Assembly (NCBI GenBank): GCA_011364925.1
Contig: RDOA01000001.1
Coordinates: 91,997-155,996 of the forward strand
DNA length: 64,000 nucleotides
Source of the DNA: Promethearchaeota archaeon
GTDB taxonomy: Archaea; Asgardarchaeota; Lokiarchaeia; Sigyniarchaeales; SOKP01
Direction of reading: 5' to 3'
Part shown: piece after piece, positions 28,301-37,614 of the stretch
Layout: every line of letters starts with the position of its first letter
Position numbering within the stretch: position 1 is the stretch's first letter
Program-made: the position numbers and the translations under genes
Notes under the pieces: generated by a model
The model's database searches: none
Seen by the model: the letters and a program-made list of their open reading frames with translations, nothing else
What the model was told of the DNA's origin: nothing

Positions 28301-31300
28301 CCATCACTGAGGCAAACCTAGACTCGATTTGGTACACCCTTGATGGAGGTACGAACAATTACACTGGAACAACGAGCGGAACGATTGACTCCACAGCCTG
28401 GACTAATGCAGGTGAAGGTGCAGTTACAATTACATTTTACGTAAACGATTCTGTAGGTAATTTGGATACCGCGAGCGTCGTAGTTAACAAAGATAGCGTT
28501 AATCCTTCTATTGATAGCATTGATTCACCATCTTCGGGAGCGTGGATTAGTAACACTCCCCCAACATATAGCCTTTCAATAACTGAAACGAATTTGGATG
28601 AAATCTGGTATACGCTCGATGATGGCATAAACAATTATACAGGAGCGGTAAGTGGAACGATTGACTCCACAGCCTGGACTAATGCGGGTGATGGTCTTGT
28701 AACGATTATTTTTTATGTAAACGACTCAACGGGTAATATTGCTTTTGCGAGCGTAGGTGTCAACAAAGATACCCTTGATCCTTCTATTGATAGCATTGAT
28801 TCGCCATCTTCGGGCGCGTGGTTTAGTAGTAATCCTCCAAGTTATAGCCTTTCCATCACCGAGACGAATTTGGATTCAATCTGGTATACGCTCGATGATG
28901 GTGCGAACAACTACACTGGAGGTTTGAGTGGAATTATTGATTCTACCGCCTGGACTAACGCGGGTGATGGTCTTGTAACGATTATTTTTTATGTAAACGA
29001 TTCCGCTGGTAATTGGGCATCCTCAAGCGTGGTAATTAACAAAGATAGCATAGATCCTTCTATCGACAGTATTGATTCACCTTCTTCGGGCGCTTGGTTT
29101 GGTAGCAATCCTCCAAGTTATAGTCTTTCCATCACCGAGGCGAATTTGGATTCAATCTGGTACACGCTCGATGGAGGTGCGAATAATTACACGGGAGCTA
29201 TAAGCGGAACGATTGATTCAACTGCATGGAGTATCGCGAGTCAGGGAGCAGTTACAATTACATTCTATGTAAACGATTCCGCTGGAAATTTAAATTTTGC
29301 AAGTGTAATAATCAATAAAGACAGCGTCGATCCTTCCATTGATAGCATCGATTCCCCATTACCGGGAGTGTGGTTTAGTAGTACTTCTCCAAGCTATAGT
29401 TTATCCATCACCGAGACGAATTTGGATTCAATCTGGTATACGCTCGATGATGGTGCGAACAATTACACCGGAACGACGAGTGGAACGATAGACTCTACAG
29501 CTTGGACTAACGCGGGTCAGGGATCCGTTACAATTACGTTTTTTGTAAACGATTCCGCTGGTAATTGGGTTTCCTCAAGCGTAGTAATTAACAAAGATAG
29601 CGTTGATCCTTCCATTGATAGTATCGATTCGCCATCCTCAGGAGTGTGGTTTAGTAGCTCACCTCCAAGTTACAGTCTTTCCATCACCGAGACGAATCTG
29701 GATACTATTTGGTATACGCTCGATGGGGGTACGAATAATTATACGGGAGCAGCTAGCGGAACGATAAACTCTACAGCTTGGGCTAACGCAGGTCAGGGAA
29801 CTATTACGATTACATTTTATGTGAACGATTCTGCAGGCAACTGGGCCTCTTCTAGCGTGATAATTAACAAAGATAGCGTTGATCCTTCCATTGATAGCAT
29901 CGATTCCCCATTACTGGGAATGTGGTTTAGTAGTACTCCTCCAAGTTATAGTCTTTCCATCACCGAGACGAATTTAGACTCAATTTGGTACACGCTCGAT
30001 GGAGGGACGACCAACTATACTGGAACAACGAGCGGAACGATTGATTCTACAGAATGGAGTAACGCTGGACAAGGTGCAGTTACGATTACATTTTATGTAA
30101 ATGATTCTGCAGGTAACTGGGCTTCTTCAAGCGTAGTAATTAACAAAGATAGCGTTGTTCCTTCTATCGACAGTATTGATTCGCCATCACCCAGTGAGTG
30201 GTTCAGCAGTAGTCCTCCTAGCTATAGTCTTTCCATTACTGAGACAAATTTAGACTCAATTTGGTACACGCTTGATGGAGGTATAAACAACTATACAGGA
30301 GCAGTAAGTGGAACTATCGATTCTACTGCTTGGTCTAACGCAGGACAAGGACCAGTTACGATTATTTTCTATGTAAACGATTCTGCAGGTAATTTAGCTT
30401 ATTCAAGTGTTGGAATTAATAAAGATAGTATTGATCCCTCGATAAATAGTATCAATTCGCCCTCATCGGGGGCATGGTTTAGTGACACACCTCCTGGTTA
30501 TAGCTTATCCATTACCGAAGCAAATCTAGACTCGATTTGGTATACGTTAGATGGAGGTTTGAATAATTACGCGGGAGCGGCAAGTGGAACGATCGACTTG
30601 ACGGCATGGACTAACGCAGGTCAAGGAGCCGTCACGATAACATTCTATGTAAACGATTCTGCGAGTAATTTAGATTCTGCGAGTGTGATAGTTAATAAAG
30701 ATACCTTACCTCCAATTTTAGTACTTAACACTCCAATGAATAACACTTATGTGAATAATGCCCCTCCAATTAATATCACCGTCTATGATAATTTTGCTAC
30801 TCTAACTTATACAGTATTAGGATACTCTCCTCTTTCACTAACAAATCATACGGCTGTTACCCTTAATCCTGCTATTTGGAGTTCTCTGTCTCAAGGAGTG
30901 TTTTATGTTGTTATTAGTGGTTTCGATTTATTAGGGCAATCCTCTAATCTTACGATCACTCTGTATAAAGATACGATTGCACCCATTATAAGCATCACTT
31001 CACCTGTAAATAACACTTACTCGAATGTACCACCTTATTTAAATGTCAATGCTGTAGATCCGAACCTTGATACAATCTGGTATAGCGTAAATAATGTTAA
31101 TATCACTTTGCAAAATAACACGCTACAGGAGTTGAATAGCTCAATTTGGGCCAGCTTGCAAGACGAAGGACAGTATGAGGTTAAAATATATGCAAACGAT
31201 ACGTTTGGTCATTTAAATGATCTTTACACGCTTAATCTTTACAAAGATATTATTTATCCTACCTTAATAATAAATTCGCCATTAAATAATTCCTACTATA

Positions 31301-34300
31301 AGCTAGAACCTATTATTAATGTTGTAGTTAGTGATCCTTATTTCGATTCTTTATGGTATCGTGTTGGATCCCAGAACATTCCTTTAACTAATGACACAAA
31401 CCAACAATTAACCACTAGTATTTGGAATAATCTACCTGAAGAGGGAAGTTTTATAATTTATTTCTACGCTAACGATAGTGCTGGTAATTTAAACGACTTA
31501 TTTAGTTTGACTCTAAATAAGGATGTAAGAAATCCTGAAGTTATAATTATAAATCCAAACTCAAACGATTTATTCGGGGAACCCTCTCCTGAGTTCCAAA
31601 TTTCCATAAATGAACTTAATTTAAACAAGACATGGTACATGTTATACAACAATTCATGGAGCTCTTTGAATTACACTTTTAGCGGATTAACTGGAGTAAT
31701 TAATCAACTCGCTTGGGACGCATTCAAAAACACAGATGTAACCATTAGATTTTACGCAAACGATACACTGAATAATTTGGGTTATACCGAAGTTACAATT
31801 CGGAAGAATATAATTGCTCCAATAATGACTATTGTTGATCCCCAAGATAATGACTTATTCGGAATTGAAGCCCCAAATATTACGATTTATAAAGCAGGAA
31901 TAGAATTAAATACTACTTGGTACACCCTAGATGGTGGATTAACTAATTTTACTTTTTCAGGATTAAGCGTTGTCGTAAACCAAGATGCGTGGAATAATTA
32001 TGGATTTAGCGATGTAATTATCACTTTTTATGTTAACGATTCGTTAGGAAGAATCGGATTCGACCAGATAATTCTTAAAAAAGATCCAAATCCTCCACAA
32101 ATTCTGATTACTTTCATTAATCCGTCAACTAATAATTCCTATTGTGCAACAGAACCAACTTTCAGAATTGCGGCATATGATCCAAATTTAGTTTCAATTT
32201 GGTATCGGGTCGGTTTAACAAATATAACTTTTACAAATAATTCAGTCTTAATTCTTAACGATACAATCTGGAACAGCTTACCTCAAGGGAAATTCACGGT
32301 CGAGATTTTCGCTGTAGATCAATTAGGATATCTCAACGATTCAATAACCTTGACATTCCACAAGGACACACTTGCTCCTAAACTTGTAATTAATCAACCA
32401 GAGGACTATACCTACTATGATTCGCCACCTCCACTTAATGTTACTGTATATGACCCAAATTACTTATCTTTTTCTCTTACCTACACCGTTGTTGGATACC
32501 TCCCCGATGCTATCACATTAGAGAATAACACTGAGGAATTTCTAAATCCCGCCATTTGGAATAGTCTTCCCCAAGGAGAATTTTCTGTTAGTATTACTGC
32601 CAGAGATACTTTTAATCAACGAAACAATACATTCGTTCTTACGTTATACAAAGATACAATTGGGCCAATTTTTGAAAGCCTTATACCAGAGAATTTCAGT
32701 ACCTACAACTCTCCTCCAACTTTATTAATTTCTTATTCTGACCCCAACCTTCAAACTATTTATTATAAAGTTGGTACAAGTCCAATAATACCCATATCCA
32801 ACGGCATATCTCAAGATCTTGATTCCTCCATTTGGAGTGGCTTAACTGACGTATCTTTTACCATCGAATTTTATGCAAATGATACCTTTGGTCATATGAG
32901 CACTGTTGTGAATCTGACTCTTATTAAGGATACAACTATTCCTCTAATAACTATAAATTCTCCATTAAATAACACATATTATTCTACACCTCCTACTATG
33001 AATTTAGCTTTATTAGATCTCAATCCTGATACAATATGGTATACTGTTCTAGGTAGTAAAGTAATACTTTCGGGAATACAACCATTTGATAACTCTATAT
33101 GGAACAGTTTAGATCAAGGAGAATTTCAAGTATACATATTTGCTAACGATACTGCTGGTAATCTAAATAATACTCTTGTTTTGACATTACTTAAGGATAC
33201 AAAAGCTCCTTTAGTAACGGTTAATTTACCCCTAAACAATACCTATTGGAATACACGACCAACGATTAATGTGGAGGCCTTTGATCCAAACCTAAATCTT
33301 ATTCAATATCTTGTAGCAGGTGGTTATGTTACATTGCAGAATGGAAATGATTCGACACTTGTCCCAATATTATGGAATCTGCTTGGCGAAGGTGAATTTA
33401 CTCTGCAGATTTTTGCTTCTGATACATTTAGTCAAACTAATAGTTCGGTTATACTAACGCTCTATAAAGACACAATATTACCTAATATTGATATCATTTC
33501 CCCCCAACCTAACGATTTCTTTGGAGAGAATGCTCCCTTTGTGTCTATAGATGTTACTGATACGAATTTAGAAGAAATTTGGTACCGGTTAAGCAATGGA
33601 ACGGTTGTTACTAATAATTACCCATGGACAGGTTCTATTGATCAGTCTGTCTGGGACCAGGTCGGAAATGGAACCGTTACCATACGGATTTACGCCAACG
33701 ATACTGCGAGAAATGTACAATTTGAAGAGGTGGTAGTTCGAAAAAACATCTACGCTCCTATAATTAGTATCAATTATTTAGATAATCATTCTCCTTACGA
33801 TAACGAATTATTCGGAATAACTGCGCCTTATTTTGATATTTATACGTCAGGCTCAGAACTACAGTTAACTTGGTATACAATAAATAATGGTATTACAAAT
33901 TTTACATTTACTGGGTTAAGTGGTTCAATAAATCAATCAGCGTGGGATGATTTTGAATCTGGCACTGTTCATACTATAACTTTGACTTTCTATGTTAATG
34001 ATTCTCTCGGAAAAATTGGTTTCGATGAGATAATTATAAGAAAGGACATAGACATCCCAACAGTAGTTATAAATTCTCCTGTTGATCAAACTCCATTCGC
34101 ATCATCTCCGTTACTGGATCTGACTGTAACAGACCCAAATCTACACAAAGTTTGGTATAGTGTCAATGGTGAAACGAGAGATATTACGAACAATTTAACT
34201 GTATTTCTTGATGATTCCATTTGGAATAGTTTGAGCGATGGTGCTTTTACAATTGAATTTTTTGCGAACGATACTATGGGGAATCTTAATAGTTTAAGAC

Positions 34301-34824
34301 ATTTAGATCTTTCCAAAGACACAACTGGTCCTACTATAGAAGTAATTAGACCTACTGAGAATCAGAGAGTTGGTCGAAGCGCTCCTTACATTGAAGTTCA
34401 AATCAGTGATATAAACGGGATGGATAGTTCTTGGTATAGGCTTATTGGATATGGCAATAACACACTTTTTAATGGACCGATTGATAGAGTGGATGTGTCG
34501 TTATGGGAAAATCTTTGGGACTCGCTCCCTGATGGTTCCGCAGTTACAATACGATTCATCTCAAATGATACTCTTGGAAATGTTGCCTTTATTGATGTGG
34601 ACTTGATTATTAATAAACCTGCACTCCCACCAAGAATATTCCAATATCCCTTGGGATTTTTAATTCCCACTTTAGGATTAGTGGCGTTGATTCCTTTTAC
34701 TGTGAAATTGACTAAGACACGATATTACAAATCGTTAAATAACAAGGATAGAAGAAAGTTAAGAAATGCTTTAATAGCTGCAGGATTCTTTCTATCCTTA
34801 CTAGCGGTATATTTTGTCTTTTAG
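25387..34824 (+). CDS. Giant surface protein with tandem Ig-like repeats and C-terminal TM anchor; true start probably upstream (see findings)
   Basis: 3145 aa of beta-rich repeats; C-terminal IPTLGLVALIPFTV and LIAAGFFLSLLAVYFVF hydrophobic segments. Confidence 0.85.
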   Translation: MNNMNNNRRIEYKSPNISVPPTFDLDYPLNYSLYGKLAPNYSLSKIKTGNYTWYEFLDISTNSTPVELEGTVNENFIGTFNQSMWDSLSNGTATIRFYVNNSLGEISFLDAIIRIDITDPSIDSIDSPSPGTWFSATPPSYSLSITEKNLDTIWYTLDEGTNNYTGATSGTIDSTAWTNAGDGAVTITFYVNDSVGNWASSSVGVNKDSLDPIIDSIDSPLSGAWYSSAPPSYSLSITEANLDSIWYTLDGGSNNYTGATSGTIDSTAWTNAGDGLVTIMFYVNDSVGNIDFASVGINKDTLDPSIDSIDSPLSGAWFNSAPPDYSLSITETNLDSIWYTLDGGTNNFTGATSGTIDSTAWTNAGDGAVTITFYVNDSLGNWDTASVIVNKDTLDPSIDSIDSPSSGAWFDNNPPSYSLSITEPNLDSIWHTLDGGSNNYTGGASGTIDSTAWINAGDGAVTITFYVNDSVGNLDKASVIVNKDTLDPSIDSIDSPISGAWFSSVPPSYSLSITEANLDSIWYTLDGGSNNYTGAMSGTIDSTAWTNAGDGAVTITFYVNDSVGNIDFASVAVNKDTVDPSIDNIDSPLSGAWFAGTPPSYTLSITETNLNSIWYTLDGGVNNYTGATSGTIDSTAWTNMGDGAVTITFYVNDSAGNLNFASVIINKDSVNPSIDSINSPSSGAWFNNNPPSYSLSITETNLDSIWYTLDGGANNYTGATSGTIYSTAWTNVGNGAVTITFYVNDSAGNWASSSVVINKDSIDPSIDSIDSPSSGAWFGSNPPSYSLSITETNLDSIWYTLDGGTNNYTGGASGTIDSTAWTNAGDGLVTITFYVNDSAGNIDFASVAVNKDTLDPSIDSIDSPSPGVWFSGTPPSYSLSITETNLDSIWYTLDGGINNYTGGSSGIIDSTAWTNAGDSLVTIIFYVNDSAGNIDFASVAVNKDTLDPSIDSIDSPSSGAWFGSDPPSYSLSITEANLDSIWYTLDGGTNNYTGTTSGTIDSTAWTNAGEGAVTITFYVNDSVGNLDTASVVVNKDSVNPSIDSIDSPSSGAWISNTPPTYSLSITETNLDEIWYTLDDGINNYTGAVSGTIDSTAWTNAGDGLVTIIFYVNDSTGNIAFASVGVNKDTLDPSIDSIDSPSSGAWFSSNPPSYSLSITETNLDSIWYTLDDGANNYTGGLSGIIDSTAWTNAGDGLVTIIFYVNDSAGNWASSSVVINKDSIDPSIDSIDSPSSGAWFGSNPPSYSLSITEANLDSIWYTLDGGANNYTGAISGTIDSTAWSIASQGAVTITFYVNDSAGNLNFASVIINKDSVDPSIDSIDSPLPGVWFSSTSPSYSLSITETNLDSIWYTLDDGANNYTGTTSGTIDSTAWTNAGQGSVTITFFVNDSAGNWVSSSVVINKDSVDPSIDSIDSPSSGVWFSSSPPSYSLSITETNLDTIWYTLDGGTNNYTGAASGTINSTAWANAGQGTITITFYVNDSAGNWASSSVIINKDSVDPSIDSIDSPLLGMWFSSTPPSYSLSITETNLDSIWYTLDGGTTNYTGTTSGTIDSTEWSNAGQGAVTITFYVNDSAGNWASSSVVINKDSVVPSIDSIDSPSPSEWFSSSPPSYSLSITETNLDSIWYTLDGGINNYTGAVSGTIDSTAWSNAGQGPVTIIFYVNDSAGNLAYSSVGINKDSIDPSINSINSPSSGAWFSDTPPGYSLSITEANLDSIWYTLDGGLNNYAGAASGTIDLTAWTNAGQGAVTITFYVNDSASNLDSASVIVNKDTLPPILVLNTPMNNTYVNNAPPINITVYDNFATLTYTVLGYSPLSLTNHTAVTLNPAIWSSLSQGVFYVVISGFDLLGQSSNLTITLYKDTIAPIISITSPVNNTYSNVPPYLNVNAVDPNLDTIWYSVNNVNITLQNNTLQELNSSIWASLQDEGQYEVKIYANDTFGHLNDLYTLNLYKDIIYPTLIINSPLNNSYYKLEPIINVVVSDPYFDSLWYRVGSQNIPLTNDTNQQLTTSIWNNLPEEGSFIIYFYANDSAGNLNDLFSLTLNKDVRNPEVIIINPNSNDLFGEPSPEFQISINELNLNKTWYMLYNNSWSSLNYTFSGLTGVINQLAWDAFKNTDVTIRFYANDTLNNLGYTEVTIRKNIIAPIMTIVDPQDNDLFGIEAPNITIYKAGIELNTTWYTLDGGLTNFTFSGLSVVVNQDAWNNYGFSDVIITFYVNDSLGRIGFDQIILKKDPNPPQILITFINPSTNNSYCATEPTFRIAAYDPNLVSIWYRVGLTNITFTNNSVLILNDTIWNSLPQGKFTVEIFAVDQLGYLNDSITLTFHKDTLAPKLVINQPEDYTYYDSPPPLNVTVYDPNYLSFSLTYTVVGYLPDAITLENNTEEFLNPAIWNSLPQGEFSVSITARDTFNQRNNTFVLTLYKDTIGPIFESLIPENFSTYNSPPTLLISYSDPNLQTIYYKVGTSPIIPISNGISQDLDSSIWSGLTDVSFTIEFYANDTFGHMSTVVNLTLIKDTTIPLITINSPLNNTYYSTPPTMNLALLDLNPDTIWYTVLGSKVILSGIQPFDNSIWNSLDQGEFQVYIFANDTAGNLNNTLVLTLLKDTKAPLVTVNLPLNNTYWNTRPTINVEAFDPNLNLIQYLVAGGYVTLQNGNDSTLVPILWNLLGEGEFTLQIFASDTFSQTNSSVILTLYKDTILPNIDIISPQPNDFFGENAPFVSIDVTDTNLEEIWYRLSNGTVVTNNYPWTGSIDQSVWDQVGNGTVTIRIYANDTARNVQFEEVVVRKNIYAPIISINYLDNHSPYDNELFGITAPYFDIYTSGSELQLTWYTINNGITNFTFTGLSGSINQSAWDDFESGTVHTITLTFYVNDSLGKIGFDEIIIRKDIDIPTVVINSPVDQTPFASSPLLDLTVTDPNLHKVWYSVNGETRDITNNLTVFLDDSIWNSLSDGAFTIEFFANDTMGNLNSLRHLDLSKDTTGPTIEVIRPTENQRVGRSAPYIEVQISDINGMDSSWYRLIGYGNNTLFNGPIDRVDVSLWENLWDSLPDGSAVTIRFISNDTLGNVAFIDVDLIINKPALPPRIFQYPLGFLIPTLGLVALIPFTVKLTKTRYYKSLNNKDRRKLRNALIAAGFFLSLLAVYFVF
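25741..30708 (+). repeat. 18 tandem 276-bp (92-codon) repeats within the giant surface protein
   Basis: Unit DPSIDSIDSPSSGAWFSSxPPSYSLSITETNLDSIWYTLDGGxNNYTGATSGTIDSTAWTNAGDGAVTITFYVNDSAGNxxxASVxxNKDTL. Unit starts at 25741, 26017 and 26293 were checked; 18 x 276 ends exactly at the change of repeat type at 30709. Confidence 0.95.
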
Positions 34825-34836
34825 AATTATAATTTT

Positions 34837-35814
34837 TTATTTTTTCTGTTTTGAGTGTTCTAATATTAGTTTTAATTCGTAAAAATCCAATTTCTTTCCT
34901 AATTTCTGCTTTTCAAGGGCAATTGCTAATTTTTCTTTCGTGTATTTCTTCTGTGTTCTTTTTCTTTCAACAATATACTTAGTCTTTAGCTTTTTAACTT
35001 CTTCTTCCTTTTTTTTTTTTCTATAAATGTTCATCTGTTCTTGAAAGGCTTGTTTTTGGCTCTTGTCTTTTAGTTTGTAGAACAGTTCAAGATTTTTCTC
35101 GTTGGTTTGCTTTGCTCCAAATAGTTCGGATTCAATTTGTTTTTTAATATTTTCAAACGCTTTCGCTTTCCGATACAGGTTAAGCATTTGTTTATGGGTT
35201 TTTACTTTTCTTTTAGACCACTTATTTAATTTTGTATTTATAGTTTTAAGATTAACTTCAAGGATTTCAATAGTTCTCATAGTTTTAAAATAGATATTAT
35301 TCTGTATTTCGTTATTTAAGTCTCCTTCGAGTTTCTTTAAATGTCTAAGATTTATTTGTTTATCGCGATCTAAATTCTGAATTTCTTCAACAATATAACT
35401 TTCTTCGTCTAGATCTAAATTCTGTTCCTCAATTTCATTATTTAGATCATAAATTTTAAGTTCAATCTCTTCTAAAGAACTTTTAATATGGTGGATGGAA
35501 GATGTAAGCTCATCTTTGATTTTAGGTTTGTTAACCTTTTTCTTCTCTTCATAAGCGTATTCTAACACTCTTTTAAATTCAATATCTTTACGTTTTAAAT
35601 CTTTAATCTTTCTTTTATAATAACGGCGTCTTTTATCGTAAAACTCTTTTGCTGCAAATAGTGCTTTCACGATTTCAGAATCAATATTTCGGAAGCTTCT
35701 AATGTAGTTTTCAAGTTCTTTATTAGCTAGATTTCTTTTTAAAGTAAAGTTAATTATATTTTTTTGCCAATTATAGAAGTAACGACTAAAATCATCGAAT
35801 TTATGATCAGGCAT
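34837..35814 (-). CDS. Lysine-rich coiled-coil protein of unknown function
   Basis: Long heptad-like K/E-rich helix (KLKTKYIVERKRTQKKYTKEKLAIALEKQK). Confidence 0.6.
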   Translation of the reverse strand: MPDHKFDDFSRYFYNWQKNIINFTLKRNLANKELENYIRSFRNIDSEIVKALFAAKEFYDKRRRYYKRKIKDLKRKDIEFKRVLEYAYEEKKKVNKPKIKDELTSSIHHIKSSLEEIELKIYDLNNEIEEQNLDLDEESYIVEEIQNLDRDKQINLRHLKKLEGDLNNEIQNNIYFKTMRTIEILEVNLKTINTKLNKWSKRKVKTHKQMLNLYRKAKAFENIKKQIESELFGAKQTNEKNLELFYKLKDKSQKQAFQEQMNIYRKKKKEEEVKKLKTKYIVERKRTQKKYTKEKLAIALEKQKLGKKLDFYELKLILEHSKQKK

Positions 35815-35965
35815 TCATCCTAAAGTACAGATATAGTTAAATAATCCTTAATTATTAGATATAGTGTTTTTCTAATCATTAAAGGTTTACTTTACTAATT
35901 AAGAATAATTAGAAATGAATTAAAATATAAAAAAAAGATGGCAAGAAAGCTTGCCAAGCAAACAG

Positions 35966-36772
35966 TTATTCCAACTGTAAGTTTTTACTGGCGATGTTAA
36001 CTATCGGGAGTTTAGGATTCTGGGACATAGCTTTATGTGCCAGTATTACCATGAACTTTTGTGTGTCTAAATGACAACCTTCCCATTGTGAAGCAAAACA
36101 AACGTCAACCTCTTTACCTAGAGTGACATCTTGATTCATACCTTCTGGTAGATGGTTACTATCGAGACAAATTGGCTCGCATACGTAGAACGTGATTAAA
36201 TATTCAACTGTGCAAGGACAGTCGTCTAAAACTACTTCTTCAAAGTGAGCAAAAATAACACCCTCGAAGCATTCATCTCCTTTTAATTGGTTAAGGTAGA
36301 TTGCTCCCCATTTGGGTGAATACCCGCCGGTGCTAACGACGGTCATATAATATGGAGCTAAGTATTCATTATCTATGCATAATGGAAGAGGACCTGATGG
36401 AAGATAAGTTCTACTTTCATCAATTTCTAAGGTTCCTGGAACGGTGTCAAAGCGACCCACAAAGCCACTTTCTGGTACTGACACGTCACCTCCTCCCATA
36501 CTTGCTTCGTCCATAATTTCGCTGATTCCACCTTCAGAATCCTGCGGATCTGAAGAAATCTGCGAAATTTTATCCTCAAAGGATTTTTCTGGAATATATG
36601 GCAAATCAAAAGTATCCTCTTGAGAGCCATCCAAAGCAATAATCAAAACTCCCAGCACAGATAACCCAAGGGAAACAGATAAGGTAATAATTAGAATCCC
36701 CATAACAGTATTAGAATAACTGCCATTGGTCTCTTTAAAGAGACATGGTTTAGTGCTTTGAAACATCACCAA
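35966..36772 (-). CDS. Single-TM extracellular Cys-containing protein of unknown function
   Basis: N-terminal TM VMGILIITLSVSLGLSVLGVLIIAL; Cys pairs in the C-terminal domain (CPCTVEYLITFYVCEPICLDSN). Confidence 0.55.
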   Translation of the reverse strand: MVMFQSTKPCLFKETNGSYSNTVMGILIITLSVSLGLSVLGVLIIALDGSQEDTFDLPYIPEKSFEDKISQISSDPQDSEGGISEIMDEASMGGGDVSVPESGFVGRFDTVPGTLEIDESRTYLPSGPLPLCIDNEYLAPYYMTVVSTGGYSPKWGAIYLNQLKGDECFEGVIFAHFEEVVLDDCPCTVEYLITFYVCEPICLDSNHLPEGMNQDVTLGKEVDVCFASQWEGCHLDTQKFMVILAHKAMSQNPKLPIVNIASKNLQLE

Positions 36773-36873
36773 TTATTATTAGCACGTATCTAATATATAA
36801 ATATTATGGTCTTAAAAAAACACACAAAACCAATCTGGGCCGTGTTTTTGCATAATTTTTCAGTTTTGTTATC

Positions 36874-37461
36874 TTAAAAAAAAAACCCTAATTCCGTTTT
36901 TGGCATTTTCTTTTTGGTGCAATATTCATCTAATAGCTGATTGCTAAACAAAAAACAGTAAAATACTTTTTGGATTAGTTTAAATAGGGACTTTTTTGAG
37001 ATAAAGTTTTCTTTATCAGGGAAAATTTGCTCGTGTATCTCGATTATGTCTTCTTTATAATCAAACTTAAAATAAACTTCCTTAATAAGTAGGTATTTTC
37101 TTAAACCGTTTAAAAATTGAAGTTTCCTATTGTCTTTAAAAGAATCTAAAGTTCTAATCTTTTCTTTTGATATTTTAAATCTAATAGTGATAAAGATACC
37201 GTTCATATTCTTTGGTTTATAAACGCTCAAGTTTTCGATTTTTGATCCTGGTTGAAATGATATAACAAATCCAAAATCAAATTTTTCGCTAATAATCTTG
37301 TCTTTAAACACACCTTCCTCTAATAAATACCCATGTATTAGTTTCTCAATGGTAGCGTTCTTATTTGGCATAGTAGAGACTTTAATCAAATAAATGGATA
37401 TGTTTAAGAATATTTTTTTATCTTTATTAATGTTTAGATAAATGATTTCTAAATATTTCAA
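36874..37461 (-). CDS. Hypothetical protein
   Basis: 195-aa ORF without opposing ORF; plausible internal start MPNKNATIEKL. Confidence 0.5.
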   Translation of the reverse strand: MKYLEIIYLNINKDKKIFLNISIYLIKVSTMPNKNATIEKLIHGYLLEEGVFKDKIISEKFDFGFVISFQPGSKIENLSVYKPKNMNGIFITIRFKISKEKIRTLDSFKDNRKLQFLNGLRKYLLIKEVYFKFDYKEDIIEIHEQIFPDKENFISKKSLFKLIQKVFYCFLFSNQLLDEYCTKKKMPKTELGFFF

Positions 37462-37614
37462 TAGTCCTTAAGTTTTTCATAAGTTGTTATCAGCTCATTC
37501 ATCTTTTGTTATAACAAATTATATTATCTTTATTCCAAAATAGGATGGATGATTTGATTAAGTTTAAAATAAACTATTGAATAAGTATTATATAGGTATT
37601 GAAGTCAATATTAT

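Noticed and set aside
25741-30708. CRISPR-like or noncoding tandem array
   Set aside because: Units are 276 bp, contiguous, in frame and encode protein domains; there are no unique spacers.
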